Shown here: positions 1-11,946 of the stretch, in pieces
How positions within the stretch are numbered: position 1 is the first letter of the stretch
Layout of the letters: every line of letters starts with the position of its first letter
Assembly: GCA_029287235.1 (NCBI GenBank)
Contig: JARFRM010000224.1
Location: 1 to 64,000, forward strand
Reading direction: 5' to 3'
Length of the DNA stretch: 64,000 bases
DNA from: Thermoanaerobaculales bacterium
Lineage (GTDB): Bacteria > Acidobacteriota > Thermoanaerobaculia > Thermoanaerobaculales > Sulfomarinibacteraceae
Made by a program: the position numbers and the translations under genes
The notes under the pieces: generated by a model
What the model was told of the DNA's origin: nothing
Databases searched by the model: none
What the model saw: only the letters and a program-made list of their open reading frames with translations

Positions 1-589
1 CGTCGCAGGCGAGGCCGACGCTGGCGGCGTCGACGACGGCGTAGAAGGCGCCGCCGTAGGCGAGATCGTAGCGCACCCGGCCGAGCCCCGGCACCTCGAT
101 CTCCTCATCCAGGGCGGCGACGAAGGACGGCACGTTGTGGAACCGGACACCGACGACTCTGCCGTCGTCGATCCGGGCGAAGGCGCGCACGAGACCGGCA
201 GGGGTGTCGATGCCGAGCTCGGTTTCGGGAGGGCTCGCCGCCACCATCCCCGTCTCGACCGCCACCGTGGCCATGGCGATGATGCCGTGGCCGCACATGG
301 AGGAGTATCCCTCGTTGTGGGTGAAGAGCACCCCGAAGTCCGCGCCCTCGCTGACCGGAGGGGTCACGATGCAGCCGTACATGTCGGCGTGGCCGCGAGG
401 CTCCCACATGAGGGCCGTCCGCAGGTGATCGAAGTGCTCACGGGCGTACCGTCGTCGCTCGAGGATGGTCTCACCGGGCAGATCCGGATAGCCATCGACA
501 ACGACCCGGAACGGTTCCCCGCCGGTGTGGGCATCGATGGTACGAAGCCGCACCCGGTCCGCCGGCGGTCGCCAGTCCTGCAAACTCAT
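1..589 (-). CDS. Proline racemase family protein, probable trans-3-hydroxy-L-proline dehydratase (3' end outside window)
   Basis: The first 196 codons are present; the gene runs off the left edge. ATG at 589 is preceded by GAGGTG at 595-600, which fixes the start. The protein reads MSLQDWRPPADRVRL and carries HNEGYSSMCGHG with the catalytic Cys at about residue 99, plus EPRGHADMYG before it. Both blocks resemble the L-3-hydroxyproline dehydratase branch of the proline racemase family. In this family the first Cys abstracts the alpha proton; the second active-site residue (Cys in racemases/epimerases, Thr in the dehydratase) lies outside the window, so dehydratase, 4-hydroxyproline epimerase and racemase cannot be separated for certain. 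Expected cytoplasmic role: catabolism of hydroxyproline from collagen-like or plant protein. It follows the S9 peptidase on the same strand after a 574-base repeat-rich gap. Confidence 0.85.
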   Translation of the reverse strand, partial: MSLQDWRPPADRVRLRTIDAHTGGEPFRVVVDGYPDLPGETILERRRYAREHFDHLRTALMWEPRGHADMYGCIVTPPVSEGADFGVLFTHNEGYSSMCGHGIIAMATVAVETGMVAASPPETELGIDTPAGLVRAFARIDDGRVVGVRFHNVPSFVAALDEEIEVPGLGRVRYDLAYGGAFYAVVDAASVGLACD

Positions 590-1163
590 CAAAACACCTC
601 CGGCACAGAATAGCGCCGCCGGAGAGAAACCACCGAGACACGGAGACACAGAGGGGCGCTTCAGACGTGACTGCCCAGCCTACGCATCATCGACCGTTGG
701 TACTCGAACTGTGTGTTTTCTTACCGCAAAGCACGCAAAGTTCGCTAAGGCCGTCGCAAAGCATTGCAATTTGAGAGTGGGTGCTCGGATCTCACGCGAG
801 TTGCGACGCCGTGCATCTGTCCATGGGACTCGAGCGGCGAGTTCATCGCGGAGGCATCGAGCAGATCTCGATGCGTTAAGGATTGGCAGATCCCTCCGGT
901 TGTTGAGTTGGCCCCATAAATCCCTGGAAGTCGAAGCGAGGATTGGGTTTCCACCTCAGTTCATGAACGCGGCGCCCATTTGATTCATGCGATGTCCTTC
1001 GCGAGGTTCTTGGCGTTCTTTGCGATCTCTGCGGTGAAACTTCGATGTGCTCTTTACGGTGAAAAACTCTCCGAACAATGGCCATCAATCGACGAGCCGA
1101 AGGCCCGGTAACCCTCCACGGGCCGCGATTTCCTCTGTGCGTCTGTGGTAAACCGCAGGCCGC
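590..1163. other. 574-base intergenic gap dominated by repeat units
   Basis: No open frame here has a ribosome binding site or recognisable protein. The gap holds an ordered set of short G/A-rich repeat units and their inverted copies (see the repeat entry at 629-1157) and, at its left end, the GAGGTG ribosome binding site of the racemase-family gene. No clear -35/-10 pair was found. Confidence 0.6.
629..1157. repeat. Nested inverted-repeat element, copy 1 (CACAGAG/CGCAAAG family)
   Basis: The left half has ACCGAGACACGGAGACACAGAGG (629-654) followed by TTACCGCAAAGCACGCAAAG and related bases (721-770). The right half has the reverse complement of the same units in reverse order: GGCGTTCTTTGCGATCTCTGCGG (about 1012-1036, part of 989-1040) and CCTCTGTGCGTCTGTGG (1132-1149). 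The two halves are therefore imperfect nested inverted repeats with a unique centre. The same units recur at 35233-35385, 38367-38490 and in part at 27430-27477. No transposase is encoded, so this is a non-autonomous or REP-like element. Confidence 0.65.
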
Positions 1164-4034
1164 TCATTCCCCCCGGTAGGGCACGCCCTCGGTCATCCAC
1201 TCGGGCGCGGGCTCACCCTTGAGGTGGTGGTCGAAGAACTCCTTCATCTTGATCGAGTAATCGAGCTTGTTGGCGTACTGCTTGAGGTGGTGGGGCTCGC
1301 CTCGGTAGGTGAGCATGATGCAGTCCTTGTCGAGCCGCCGGCAGGCGAGGTAGAGCTCGATCCCCTGGTACCAGGGCACCGCCCCGTCCTCGTCCCCGAA
1401 TTGGATCAGCAACGGTGTGTTGATCCTGTCGGCATAGAACACTGGCGAGTTCTCGATGTAGAGCTCCGGCGTCTCCCACAGGCTGCCGCCGATCCGGCTC
1501 TGGCTCTTCTCGTATTGGAACTGACGGGCGAGCCCCGTGCCCCAACGGATCCCCGAGTAGGCCGAGGTCATGTTCGATACCGGCGCGCCGGCCACCGCCG
1601 CGGCGAAGATATCGGTCTGGGTCACGACAAATGCGGTCTGGTAACCGCTCCAGCTGTGACCGTGGAGCCCGACGGCGTCGGGGTCGGCGACACCGATCTC
1701 CACCAGGCGCTCGATTCCCGAGGTCAGACACTCGACGGCCGAGGGTCCCGGCCGGCCGACCTCGAAACGGATATCGGGCAGAAAAACCGCATAGCCGTTG
1801 GAGGCGTAGACCGGGAAGCTCGGGCGGTGGTTGACCACCGGCTCGTTGAAGAGGTGGAGCCGCTGCGAGAACAAGCGATAGTAGTAGACGAGCACCGCGA
1901 GACGCGTCCCCGGCTCCCAGCCGTCGGGCTTGATGAGCACACCCTGGAGCGGAGTGCCGTCATCGGTCGTCCACTCCACGAGCTCGGCCGCGCCCCAGGC
2001 GAAATCGGCGATCTGCGGGTTCACATCGCTGAGCTTCTTCGGGTTCTCGAATGCGATATCCGCGACCCAGAGATCGGGGAACTCGTCGTAGCGCTCCTGG
2101 GTGAAGAGCAGGCGATCGGACTCCTCCGCCGTGGCCAGCACATGAATCCGGTGACCGCCGTCCCCGATGAGCTTCTCGAGCTGAGAACCGCCCGTGAGCG
2201 AGTAGACGGCGTCGTGTTTCCGGCGATCGTCGTAACCCGAAAGCAGGAGCGGAAGAGCGGGATCGATGGTCTCTTCCTCGTCGTCGAGATCGATGACCCG
2301 AAAAACGATCTGCTCCTCGCGTCCGCGACCGGCGGTGAGGCGGGTCAGAGCGCTGCCATCGGCCGGGACACGCCAGATGTCGTACTTGTCATAGATCAGC
2401 ACCGCACTCGAGTCGGCGAACCACTCCGAGTGATCGTAGCCCGGAGGGTCGGCGGGGTAATCCCAGTCCTCGTCCGCAAAGGGCACCGGGAGATCGGCGG
2501 TTAGATTTCGGGTCTCTCCCGAGCTCGTGTCGAAGAGATGCCAATCGCCATCCCGGTAGCTGAGGATCCACCGCCCATCGGGCGACAACGAGGCGGTCGG
2601 GTTGCGCCAACCGCCGGCAATCCGCCGGGCCGCTGAGCGGCGTTCACCGGTGGCGAGATCGACGGCGTAGAGATCCCCGAATCGCCCTTCCCAGGTGATC
2701 TCCCGGAGGTAGGGGACATCGGACAACCCGAGGGCGATATGCGGGTTGTCGGTCGTTACCACCTCGGGCATTTCGAGATCGGCCAGAGGCACCACCCGGC
2801 CATCACTCAGGTGCACCACGGCGCGATAGACGCGGTCCTTTTCGTGCTCTTCCCAACGTTCCTTCTGATGGGAGATGATCCGAGGGTCCTTCCAGTGCCA
2901 GACATCGACGCTCCGATCGTCGAGAATGGAGTCGAGATCGAAGGGATCGAAGGGCGCCTCCTCTTCTCCCTCTCCTTCTCCTCCTCCCTCTCCCTCTCCA
3001 TCGACGACCTTGAACCCAAAAAACAGACGCTGCCCATCCCGACTCCACGCTACCTCGTTGGTCGATGGCAGCATGAAGCCCTCGGGCGCATCCTCCTTCG
3101 AAACCAGTTTCCGGGCCTTGCCGTCGCCGGTCCAGGCCCAGACCTCGGCGTCGCCGGGCTCACAGTCCTCGTCGTCGACAGCGGCGACAAAGACCAGGAC
3201 ATCGACATCCCTGGCCCAACTCAGCTCGGTGTAACGGCCGCGGGTCTCGGTGTGGAGCACCCGGGTGGATGCCGCCTCACCTCGCCGGTCATAAAGACGG
3301 ACCCCGTTCCCCTCGCCATCCGGCGCCGAGACACTGACCGCCAGGATCGGCGCGTTCTCGGCAAAGACGTAGGCGGAGACGTACTCGATCGTGGTCTCCC
3401 TACCGCTCGCCAGCTCTCGGAGGATGAGAACGGTTCCGAGCTCTTCCTCCTTCTCCTCATCCTCCGAGTCGGGTTCCGTCCCCTCACCCTCGGCCGGTTC
3501 TTCCGCCTCGATCTCGGACTCGTCCTCTACCGGCTGGTCCTCCGCCCCATACCTCTTGTAGGCGAGCCACCGGCCGTCATCGGAGAAGGCAAAGTTCTCG
3601 ATCTCGTCGATCCGGGTCTCCTCACCGGTTGTGAGGTCGATCAGCGCGAGGCCCGTCTTGGGCTTGTCCTCGTCGGATCCACTGTCGCTTTTGTCTCCCT
3701 TTGCCTTTTCGCGCTCCTCGAGGGTCGGTGTGATCTCGGCCGCCACCCAGCGCCCATCGCTCGAGATCACCGGAGCGGCGCCGCGTTCGATCCGGTACTC
3801 CCTGGCGGTGGTGGTTGATCGGATCACCGCCTCGCCATCGCCTCGATCGGGGATCTCGGCAAAGACGATCCAGGCGCCATCCTTGGAGATCGCGGCGTCC
3901 TCGATCTGGCGAAACTGCATCAGATCTTCAAAGCTCAGCGGCTTTTCACCTGCAGCGACCACGGACGCCACAGCCAACAGCGCTCCAACCACAATCAACA
4001 CCGACCCCGAACCGAACCGATGGGTTTCGTTCAT
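1164..4034 (-). CDS. Secreted S9 family (prolyl oligopeptidase-type) peptidase
   Basis: 956 residues. ATG at 4034 is chosen because GGAGGG lies five bases upstream (4040-4045) and a signal peptide (MNETHRFGSGSVLIVV...AAG) starts there; an upstream in-frame start at 4085 would bury it. The N-terminal two thirds has repeated SxDGRW-type beta-propeller blades. The C-terminal alpha/beta hydrolase domain carries GHSWSGY with the nucleophile at Ser794, GDEDGAVP with Asp883 and GEPHH with His915/916, a complete S9 triad. Expected to cut oligopeptides, often after Pro or hydrophobic residues, in the periplasm or outside. Two acidic low-complexity insertions sit in the propeller part (about residues 163-201 and 341-365). 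It is transcribed divergently from the tricorn-like gene across a 182-base gap, suggesting joint control of peptide breakdown. Family assignment is firm; specificity is not. Confidence 0.92.
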   Translation of the reverse strand: MNETHRFGSGSVLIVVGALLAVASVVAAGEKPLSFEDLMQFRQIEDAAISKDGAWIVFAEIPDRGDGEAVIRSTTTAREYRIERGAAPVISSDGRWVAAEITPTLEEREKAKGDKSDSGSDEDKPKTGLALIDLTTGEETRIDEIENFAFSDDGRWLAYKRYGAEDQPVEDESEIEAEEPAEGEGTEPDSEDEEKEEELGTVLILRELASGRETTIEYVSAYVFAENAPILAVSVSAPDGEGNGVRLYDRRGEAASTRVLHTETRGRYTELSWARDVDVLVFVAAVDDEDCEPGDAEVWAWTGDGKARKLVSKEDAPEGFMLPSTNEVAWSRDGQRLFFGFKVVDGEGEGGGEGEGEEEAPFDPFDLDSILDDRSVDVWHWKDPRIISHQKERWEEHEKDRVYRAVVHLSDGRVVPLADLEMPEVVTTDNPHIALGLSDVPYLREITWEGRFGDLYAVDLATGERRSAARRIAGGWRNPTASLSPDGRWILSYRDGDWHLFDTSSGETRNLTADLPVPFADEDWDYPADPPGYDHSEWFADSSAVLIYDKYDIWRVPADGSALTRLTAGRGREEQIVFRVIDLDDEEETIDPALPLLLSGYDDRRKHDAVYSLTGGSQLEKLIGDGGHRIHVLATAEESDRLLFTQERYDEFPDLWVADIAFENPKKLSDVNPQIADFAWGAAELVEWTTDDGTPLQGVLIKPDGWEPGTRLAVLVYYYRLFSQRLHLFNEPVVNHRPSFPVYASNGYAVFLPDIRFEVGRPGPSAVECLTSGIERLVEIGVADPDAVGLHGHSWSGYQTAFVVTQTDIFAAAVAGAPVSNMTSAYSGIRWGTGLARQFQYEKSQSRIGGSLWETPELYIENSPVFYADRINTPLLIQFGDEDGAVPWYQGIELYLACRRLDKDCIMLTYRGEPHHLKQYANKLDYSIKMKEFFDHHLKGEPAPEWMTEGVPYRGE

Positions 4035-4216
4035 GACAGCCCTCCATCCGCGACGACACGCGAACCGAAGCTTACCGCGCTCCAAACCAATGGCAACCCG
4101 AGACCATCAAACACCGTAGACACACTCAGCCCGGGGCACTCACCCGGGGGCGAACCCTCGCCCGGGAACAAATCGGCCGGGTCGGGGTTTTCATCATCGA
4201 TGAAGGAGAGGTTTCC

Positions 4217-7546
<3,330 letters not shown>

Positions 7547-7573
7547 AGCTCGGCGCTTCTTGTACACCAACGA

Positions 7574-7605
7574 CCCCGGAGGGCGACTCGCCTCCGGGGT
7601 TTTTT
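7574..7605 (+). terminator. Rho-independent terminator of the tricorn-like gene
   Basis: CCCCGGAGG and CCTCCGGGG form a stem around GCGACTCG, directly followed by TTTTTT. It lies 28 bases after the tricorn stop codon. The next gene converges from the right, so the element also insulates the two units. Confidence 0.93.
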
Positions 7606-7662
7606 CATTTGTGAGTTACGAGTCGTTCTTCGTCGTCGGCCGGAGCTCGGCCGGCGGCATCT

Positions 7663-8094
7663 TCATCCCCCTGAGGGGGGGAGCTCGAGGTGGACCTTCC
7701 CCGCAATCTCGCGGATCCGGTTGAGCGCCCTGCCGACGGCGGGTTGCCGAACCAGCCGCCTCTCGAGGGTGAACTTGCCCGGAAAGTTGGCCAGCGCCAC
7801 ACCCATGAGGATGGTGAGGATGCCCTGGCCCGGAAGCACGAGCATGGCCACCCCGGCGAGGATCAGCGCAAAACCGAAGATATTCTTCATCACGGTGAGC
7901 AGGACCCACACCACCGGGTGCCGTCGGCGTCGGTGCGCCGGGGCCCTCTTGCCGCGCACGAAATAGTCGGTGGGCAGGCTGGCGACCACCAGCGGAAAGA
8001 CCACCATCGAGACGACAAACATTCCGATGGAGACCACGCCCATGGTCTGGAAGAAGACCTGGTGATCGCGCATCCATCCCACGAACTCCGACAT
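7663..8094 (-). CDS. PGPGW-type small membrane protein
   Basis: 143 residues. ATG at 8094 has GGGAGGT just upstream (8096-8105). Three or four hydrophobic segments are visible: one near residues 18-40, then a longer hydrophobic hairpin around 62-100 containing MLVLPGQGILTILMG. That block matches the LVLLPGPGxxxxxxGL signature of the PGPGW family of putative membrane proteins, with Gln in place of the second Pro-Gly pair's neighbour. A basic tail (ERRLVRQP) follows. Function of the family is unknown. It converges with the tricorn-like gene and is divergent from the O-antigen ligase-like gene, so it probably has its own promoter between 8100 and 8250. Confidence 0.75.
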   Translation of the reverse strand: MSEFVGWMRDHQVFFQTMGVVSIGMFVVSMVVFPLVVASLPTDYFVRGKRAPAHRRRRHPVVWVLLTVMKNIFGFALILAGVAMLVLPGQGILTILMGVALANFPGKFTLERRLVRQPAVGRALNRIREIAGKVHLELPPSGG

Positions 8095-8254
8095 CCCACC
8101 TCCCGGTTCCTCCCAACTCTACCCTTTCCCGGACCGAGGCGATCTTCCGCGGTGCAGACACGCGTCTTCGGGTCATCGGCGGGATGGGATCTCGAGGCGG
8201 CGTCAACCGTGAATTCCCCGCCGTTCATCAGATCAGCCGACCTGAAGCTACAAT

Positions 8255-10540
8255 GTGCCGACGTTGACCGAGATCGAAGAGCACTCCGAGCTCGACCCCG
8301 TCGCGGTGGGTCGCAGCGGCGCCACGGGCCGGATGATGGACCTGACGGCGGCACTGCTGCTCATCTTCGTGCTCGGCTGGTACTGGCTGCCTGCTACGAT
8401 CGAACAGGGTAGCTCACCACACGACAATCTGTTCTACTTCGGGGTTCTCCCCGTCGTGCTGTTGACCGCAGTCCGGATTCGGTGGCGCAGGCTCGTCGCC
8501 GATCCGATGGTGGCGGCGGCGTTCGTCTTTGTCGGCTATCTCGCCGTGTCCGCATTCTGGAGCCCCGAGCCGGTCGAGTTCGGATCATCGCGGGCGCTGC
8601 TCTACGGACTCTCGACGGCGGCTTTCCTCGTTGCCGTCATCGTCTCGATTCGGCCCGACAGGCGCGGTGTCTTCCGCTTCGCTGTGGTCGTCGCGGCCAC
8701 GTCGGCGGCGACGGTGGCCTTGATCCGGCTGTCCCAGGGTCACGGGTACCCGGTGGACCGGTTGGGCTCGGCGGTCCACTTCGAGCACCCCAACCTCTTT
8801 GCCCACTACCTCGGCTTTGCAGCCGTCCTCGCCGCAGGAGCGGCACTGCGTTCCGACAGATTGTGGGCACGTTGGGCGTGGCTCGGATCGGTTATGATTC
8901 TGACCTCCGCCGTGCTCCTGACCCGCAGCCGCACCGCCACAGCGGCCCTCGTCGTGTGCCTCCTCGTGTCCGCCGCCCTCTACCTCGGGCAACGCGCTGC
9001 AGCCCTCTTGGCGCTCGCGGTGATGATGTCCGGAGTCATGATGTCGGCCTCGATCGACGGGCATGTCAATGCGTTTGTTCTCCGCGGCGATGCGGGCCGG
9101 GATTTCATCTATCGATCACTCGTCCAGAGGCTCGGTGATGATTGGGCAATCGGGGCCGGAATTGCCGCCGATGATGATGTTCACTTCGAAAAACTGTCGC
9201 CCGACCACCCCAGAGGATTCACCACCCATCATCCGCACAGCGCTTTCGTCGGGACCTTTTACTATGGCGGAGCACTCGGGATCGCGCTGCTCCTCACGGT
9301 CCTTGTCCTGGCGGCGGCAGCCGGCCTCAGGACCGGTCGACGATCCGGGGAGTGGGACCCGTTGCTGCTGCTCGGGTTCGGGACCACCTGCCTTCTTGTC
9401 GATGGCCAACGCCTCGTGTCCAACCCCCACCTTTCCTCGTGGATGCTCCTGTGGCTCCCGGTGGGTTTGATTGCCTCGTCCACGGTGTGGGTGGACCAAC
9501 GAGGTCTCCGTGGCGAAGGGCATCGGAGAGCCCCGCAGGATTTCTCATCCTGCGCCCCCAGCCCCGGATTGGTGGCGGCGTTGACCGCCGCGGTGGTTGC
9601 CCTCGAGTTGATTCTGAGTTCCTCGCCCCACCCGGTTGATAACCTCGAGTCGTGGTTCCTGATCGCGGTCTCCACCGCCGGGCTCGTTCTCCTGGTCGCC
9701 GCGGAGGTCGGTCCGGCGGTGGCCGGGATCGCAGGTCTCGTCTTCGTCTCGACACCGTTCTTCGCGGCGCCGCCGCCATTCCCGAACCCGGACCTCATCG
9801 GCCTCGCGGCGGCGCTGATCGGCGCCGGGCTCTGGGTGCAGGCCATCGACCGACGGAGCGGGTTCGCGAGGTGGTCCGGCGGAGTGGCCATGGCGACCGC
9901 ATGCCTCTTGAGCCCCGCCATCGTTCTCTCCCTCGCCCCCGCAGTGTGGTGGTGGACCCGCACCAGAGGGGCCCGGGTCTTCACGCTGGCGCCCATCGCC
10001 GCCGTCTGGATCGTCGGTTGGGCCCTGGCCCCGAGTATCGGCGAGCCGCTGGCGAAAGGAGGACTCCTGAATTGGTCTCTCTTGAGCCTGGAGTTGTGGC
10101 TCTCGGAGGCCTCCCTGGTGACGGTCTGGATCATCGGTCTCGCAGGGGCGGTGCCCGCAGTGGTGGGCACCCTGCTCGCGACGACAACCGAACGCCGATG
10201 GCTTCTGTGGTGGATCGCGGGCGCCGGCGCCGGCGTGCTCCTGCTCATGGACCCCACCGACCCGGGAGGCCGCGAGCTCATCCTGCTCGCCGCCCCGGCG
10301 GCGGCAGCGGTTGCCCTCGGCGTCCTGTGGTTGGGTCGCGAGCTGGTCCAACTCGATCTCAAACCCGGTGCCGAAGCGCCGATCGATCTCGACGAGGGGC
10401 ACCGACGAATTGCCCGTTTGCTGGTCATCGGAATGCTGCTGTTCGTGGTCGCGACCCGACTGTGGTCGGTCGGCGCCGGTCGACGACCCGATCAGCCGCC
10501 TACGGTCAACCCTGTACACTCGTCGATGATCGAAGATTGA
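8255..10540 (+). CDS. O-antigen ligase / polymerase-like (WaaL/Wzy superfamily) membrane protein
   Basis: 761 residues from a GTG start at 8255; no good ribosome site is visible, and TACAAT ends directly before the GTG, so the true start could be a later codon (TTG 8264 or ATG 8333). The protein has about 17-18 hydrophobic segments. The first half has the features of the Wzy_C/O-antigen ligase family: HFEHPNLFAHYLG and, in a large periplasmic loop, TTHHPHSAFVGTFYYGG, matching the PHN-type ligase motif. The second half (about 430-740) is a further set of membrane helices without a recognised domain, which makes it longer than usual ligases (about 400-450). Likely role: joining polymer or oligosaccharide to a lipid or protein acceptor on the periplasmic side. 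It heads a plus-strand unit with two methyltransferases. Confidence 0.78.
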   Translation: MPTLTEIEEHSELDPVAVGRSGATGRMMDLTAALLLIFVLGWYWLPATIEQGSSPHDNLFYFGVLPVVLLTAVRIRWRRLVADPMVAAAFVFVGYLAVSAFWSPEPVEFGSSRALLYGLSTAAFLVAVIVSIRPDRRGVFRFAVVVAATSAATVALIRLSQGHGYPVDRLGSAVHFEHPNLFAHYLGFAAVLAAGAALRSDRLWARWAWLGSVMILTSAVLLTRSRTATAALVVCLLVSAALYLGQRAAALLALAVMMSGVMMSASIDGHVNAFVLRGDAGRDFIYRSLVQRLGDDWAIGAGIAADDDVHFEKLSPDHPRGFTTHHPHSAFVGTFYYGGALGIALLLTVLVLAAAAGLRTGRRSGEWDPLLLLGFGTTCLLVDGQRLVSNPHLSSWMLLWLPVGLIASSTVWVDQRGLRGEGHRRAPQDFSSCAPSPGLVAALTAAVVALELILSSSPHPVDNLESWFLIAVSTAGLVLLVAAEVGPAVAGIAGLVFVSTPFFAAPPPFPNPDLIGLAAALIGAGLWVQAIDRRSGFARWSGGVAMATACLLSPAIVLSLAPAVWWWTRTRGARVFTLAPIAAVWIVGWALAPSIGEPLAKGGLLNWSLLSLELWLSEASLVTVWIIGLAGAVPAVVGTLLATTTERRWLLWWIAGAGAGVLLLMDPTDPGGRELILLAAPAAAAVALGVLWLGRELVQLDLKPGAEAPIDLDEGHRRIARLLVIGMLLFVVATRLWSVGAGRRPDQPPTVNPVHSSMIED

Positions 10541-10544
10541 GTCC

Positions 10545-11216
10545 ATGCCAACCTCGAATTTCCATCAGATCAGTGATGTCGTCGAGCTGATCGTCGCCGC
10601 CGATCCACGATCCATCCTCGATGTGGGGGTCGGTTTCGGCAAGTACGGTGTCCTCGCCCGTGAGTATCTCGAGCTACTCGACGGCCGTGCGGTCTACGGC
10701 GACTGGCGGCGGCGAATCGATGGAGTCGAGATCTTCCCGGGCTATCTCACGGGTCTCCACGAAACCGTCTACGATCAGATCATCGTGGGCGATGGCGCGA
10801 AGATCCTCCCCGGGCTCGGGGGACAGGACTACGATCTGGTGCTGCTCATCGACGTCATCGAGCACTTCGACCGGCCCACCGGCGACGAGATTCTCCGTCA
10901 AAGCCTTCGGGTCGGCCGGAACGTCATCGTCAGCACACCGCTCGGCTTCTTCACCCAGGAGGGGTACGACAACCCCAACGAACAGCATCGATCCTTCTGG
11001 TCGCGACGAGACCTGAGATCCACCGGCCACCCATCATTCTTCCTCCCGGAAACCCACGCTCTCCTCGGATTCATCGGCCGGGACTCGGCACGGGTTAGGG
11101 CCCGGGTCCTCCGTCTCGACCGGCGGCTGAAGAGGTCGATGGCGGTTCTCGTTCGTCCGCTGCGAACCGTCAGACGACTGCTGTCACTAACCCCGAGAAA
11201 CCAAGGGCCTCCATGA
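10545..11216 (+). CDS. Class I SAM-dependent methyltransferase
   Basis: 223 residues, ATG five bases after the previous stop codon. Motif I is SILDVGVGFGKYG (about residues 23-35), the acidic end of strand beta2 is DGVEIF, and motif IV is LVLLIDVIEHF. These define a Rossmann-fold methyltransferase with SAM binding. The C-terminal 50 residues are very rich in Arg/Lys and may contact membrane or nucleic acid. Substrate unknown; position in the glycan locus suggests a sugar or lipid-linked intermediate. Its end overlaps the next start by four bases (ATGA), so the pair is translationally coupled. Confidence 0.85.
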   Translation: MPTSNFHQISDVVELIVAADPRSILDVGVGFGKYGVLAREYLELLDGRAVYGDWRRRIDGVEIFPGYLTGLHETVYDQIIVGDGAKILPGLGGQDYDLVLLIDVIEHFDRPTGDEILRQSLRVGRNVIVSTPLGFFTQEGYDNPNEQHRSFWSRRDLRSTGHPSFFLPETHALLGFIGRDSARVRARVLRLDRRLKRSMAVLVRPLRTVRRLLSLTPRNQGPP

Positions 11217-11917
11217 CGTTCGTGCAACGCGCTGTCGCCCGGCTGTGGCGTCTCGGCCTGCGTCTCAAGTTCGTCCTCTTCCAGCGCCATCGCCATGACC
11301 GCCAGGTGCGAGAGGAGATCGGGGGATTGTCCATCCAGATCCTCCCCGGCGTCTTCAACCCGACTCTTTTCCGGGTCACCCCGGTCTTCCTCGAGTGGCT
11401 GACCGAGGGGCTCGTCCCCGCCGGCTCACGGGTGCTCGATGTGGGCACCGGCAGCGGGGTCCTCGCCATCGCCGCGGCGTCGGCGGGGGCCCTGGTGGTG
11501 GCGGTGGACAGCAACCCCGCCGCCGTCGACTGCGCCCGAATCAACGCCGGGACCAACGGAGTGGACGACCGGGTCGAGATCCGCCTCGGCGACCTCTTCG
11601 AACCGGTGACCGGGGAGAAATTCGATCTCGTCCTCTGCAACCCGCCGTACTTTCCGGGTCAGCCCACGACACCTCTTGAAACGGCCTTTCGCGCCGGCGA
11701 CTTCGGCCGCCGCTTCGCCCGTGATCTCGGTGACCACCTCGCGGAAAGCGGTCGCGCGCTGGTCGTCCTGTCGAGCCTGGGCGATGAACCGGCCTTCCTC
11801 ACGGCCTTCGCCGATGCCGGCCTGGAGGTCGAGATCCTCCGACGTCGCAATCTGGTGTCGGAGATCGCGACCCTCTTCGAGGTCTATTCACCATCCGATG
11901 GTTCACGGTCAAGATAG
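11213..11917 (+). CDS. HemK/PrmC-like methyltransferase with NPPY motif
   Basis: 234 residues, start overlapping the previous stop by four bases. It has motif I VLDVGTGSGVLAIAAA, the beta2 acidic residue in VVAVDSNP, and LVLCNPPYF at motif IV. The NPPY signature marks methyltransferases that act on a planar nitrogen (glutamine, adenine or guanine), as in PrmC and RsmC. An amphipathic basic N-terminus (about 1-35) precedes the fold. PrmC itself has a separate N-terminal five-helix domain, absent here, so this is not canonical PrmC. Sitting between glycan genes, it may be a sugar- or amino-sugar-modifying enzyme, but the motif would also fit a housekeeping target. Confidence 0.78.
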   Translation: MTFVQRAVARLWRLGLRLKFVLFQRHRHDRQVREEIGGLSIQILPGVFNPTLFRVTPVFLEWLTEGLVPAGSRVLDVGTGSGVLAIAAASAGALVVAVDSNPAAVDCARINAGTNGVDDRVEIRLGDLFEPVTGEKFDLVLCNPPYFPGQPTTPLETAFRAGDFGRRFARDLGDHLAESGRALVVLSSLGDEPAFLTAFADAGLEVEILRRRNLVSEIATLFEVYSPSDGSRSR

Positions 11918-11946
11918 CCCAGATCGCGGAGGGCCTCCGTTGAATC

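Noticed and set aside
1224..2504. Long plus-strand open frame opposite the S9 peptidase, and similar frames opposite other genes (for example 11986-13113, 30384-31901, 32069-33355)
   Set aside because: They lie wholly antisense to proteins with clear domains, lack ribosome sites and show no recognisable motif; such frames arise in GC-rich DNA with few stop codons.
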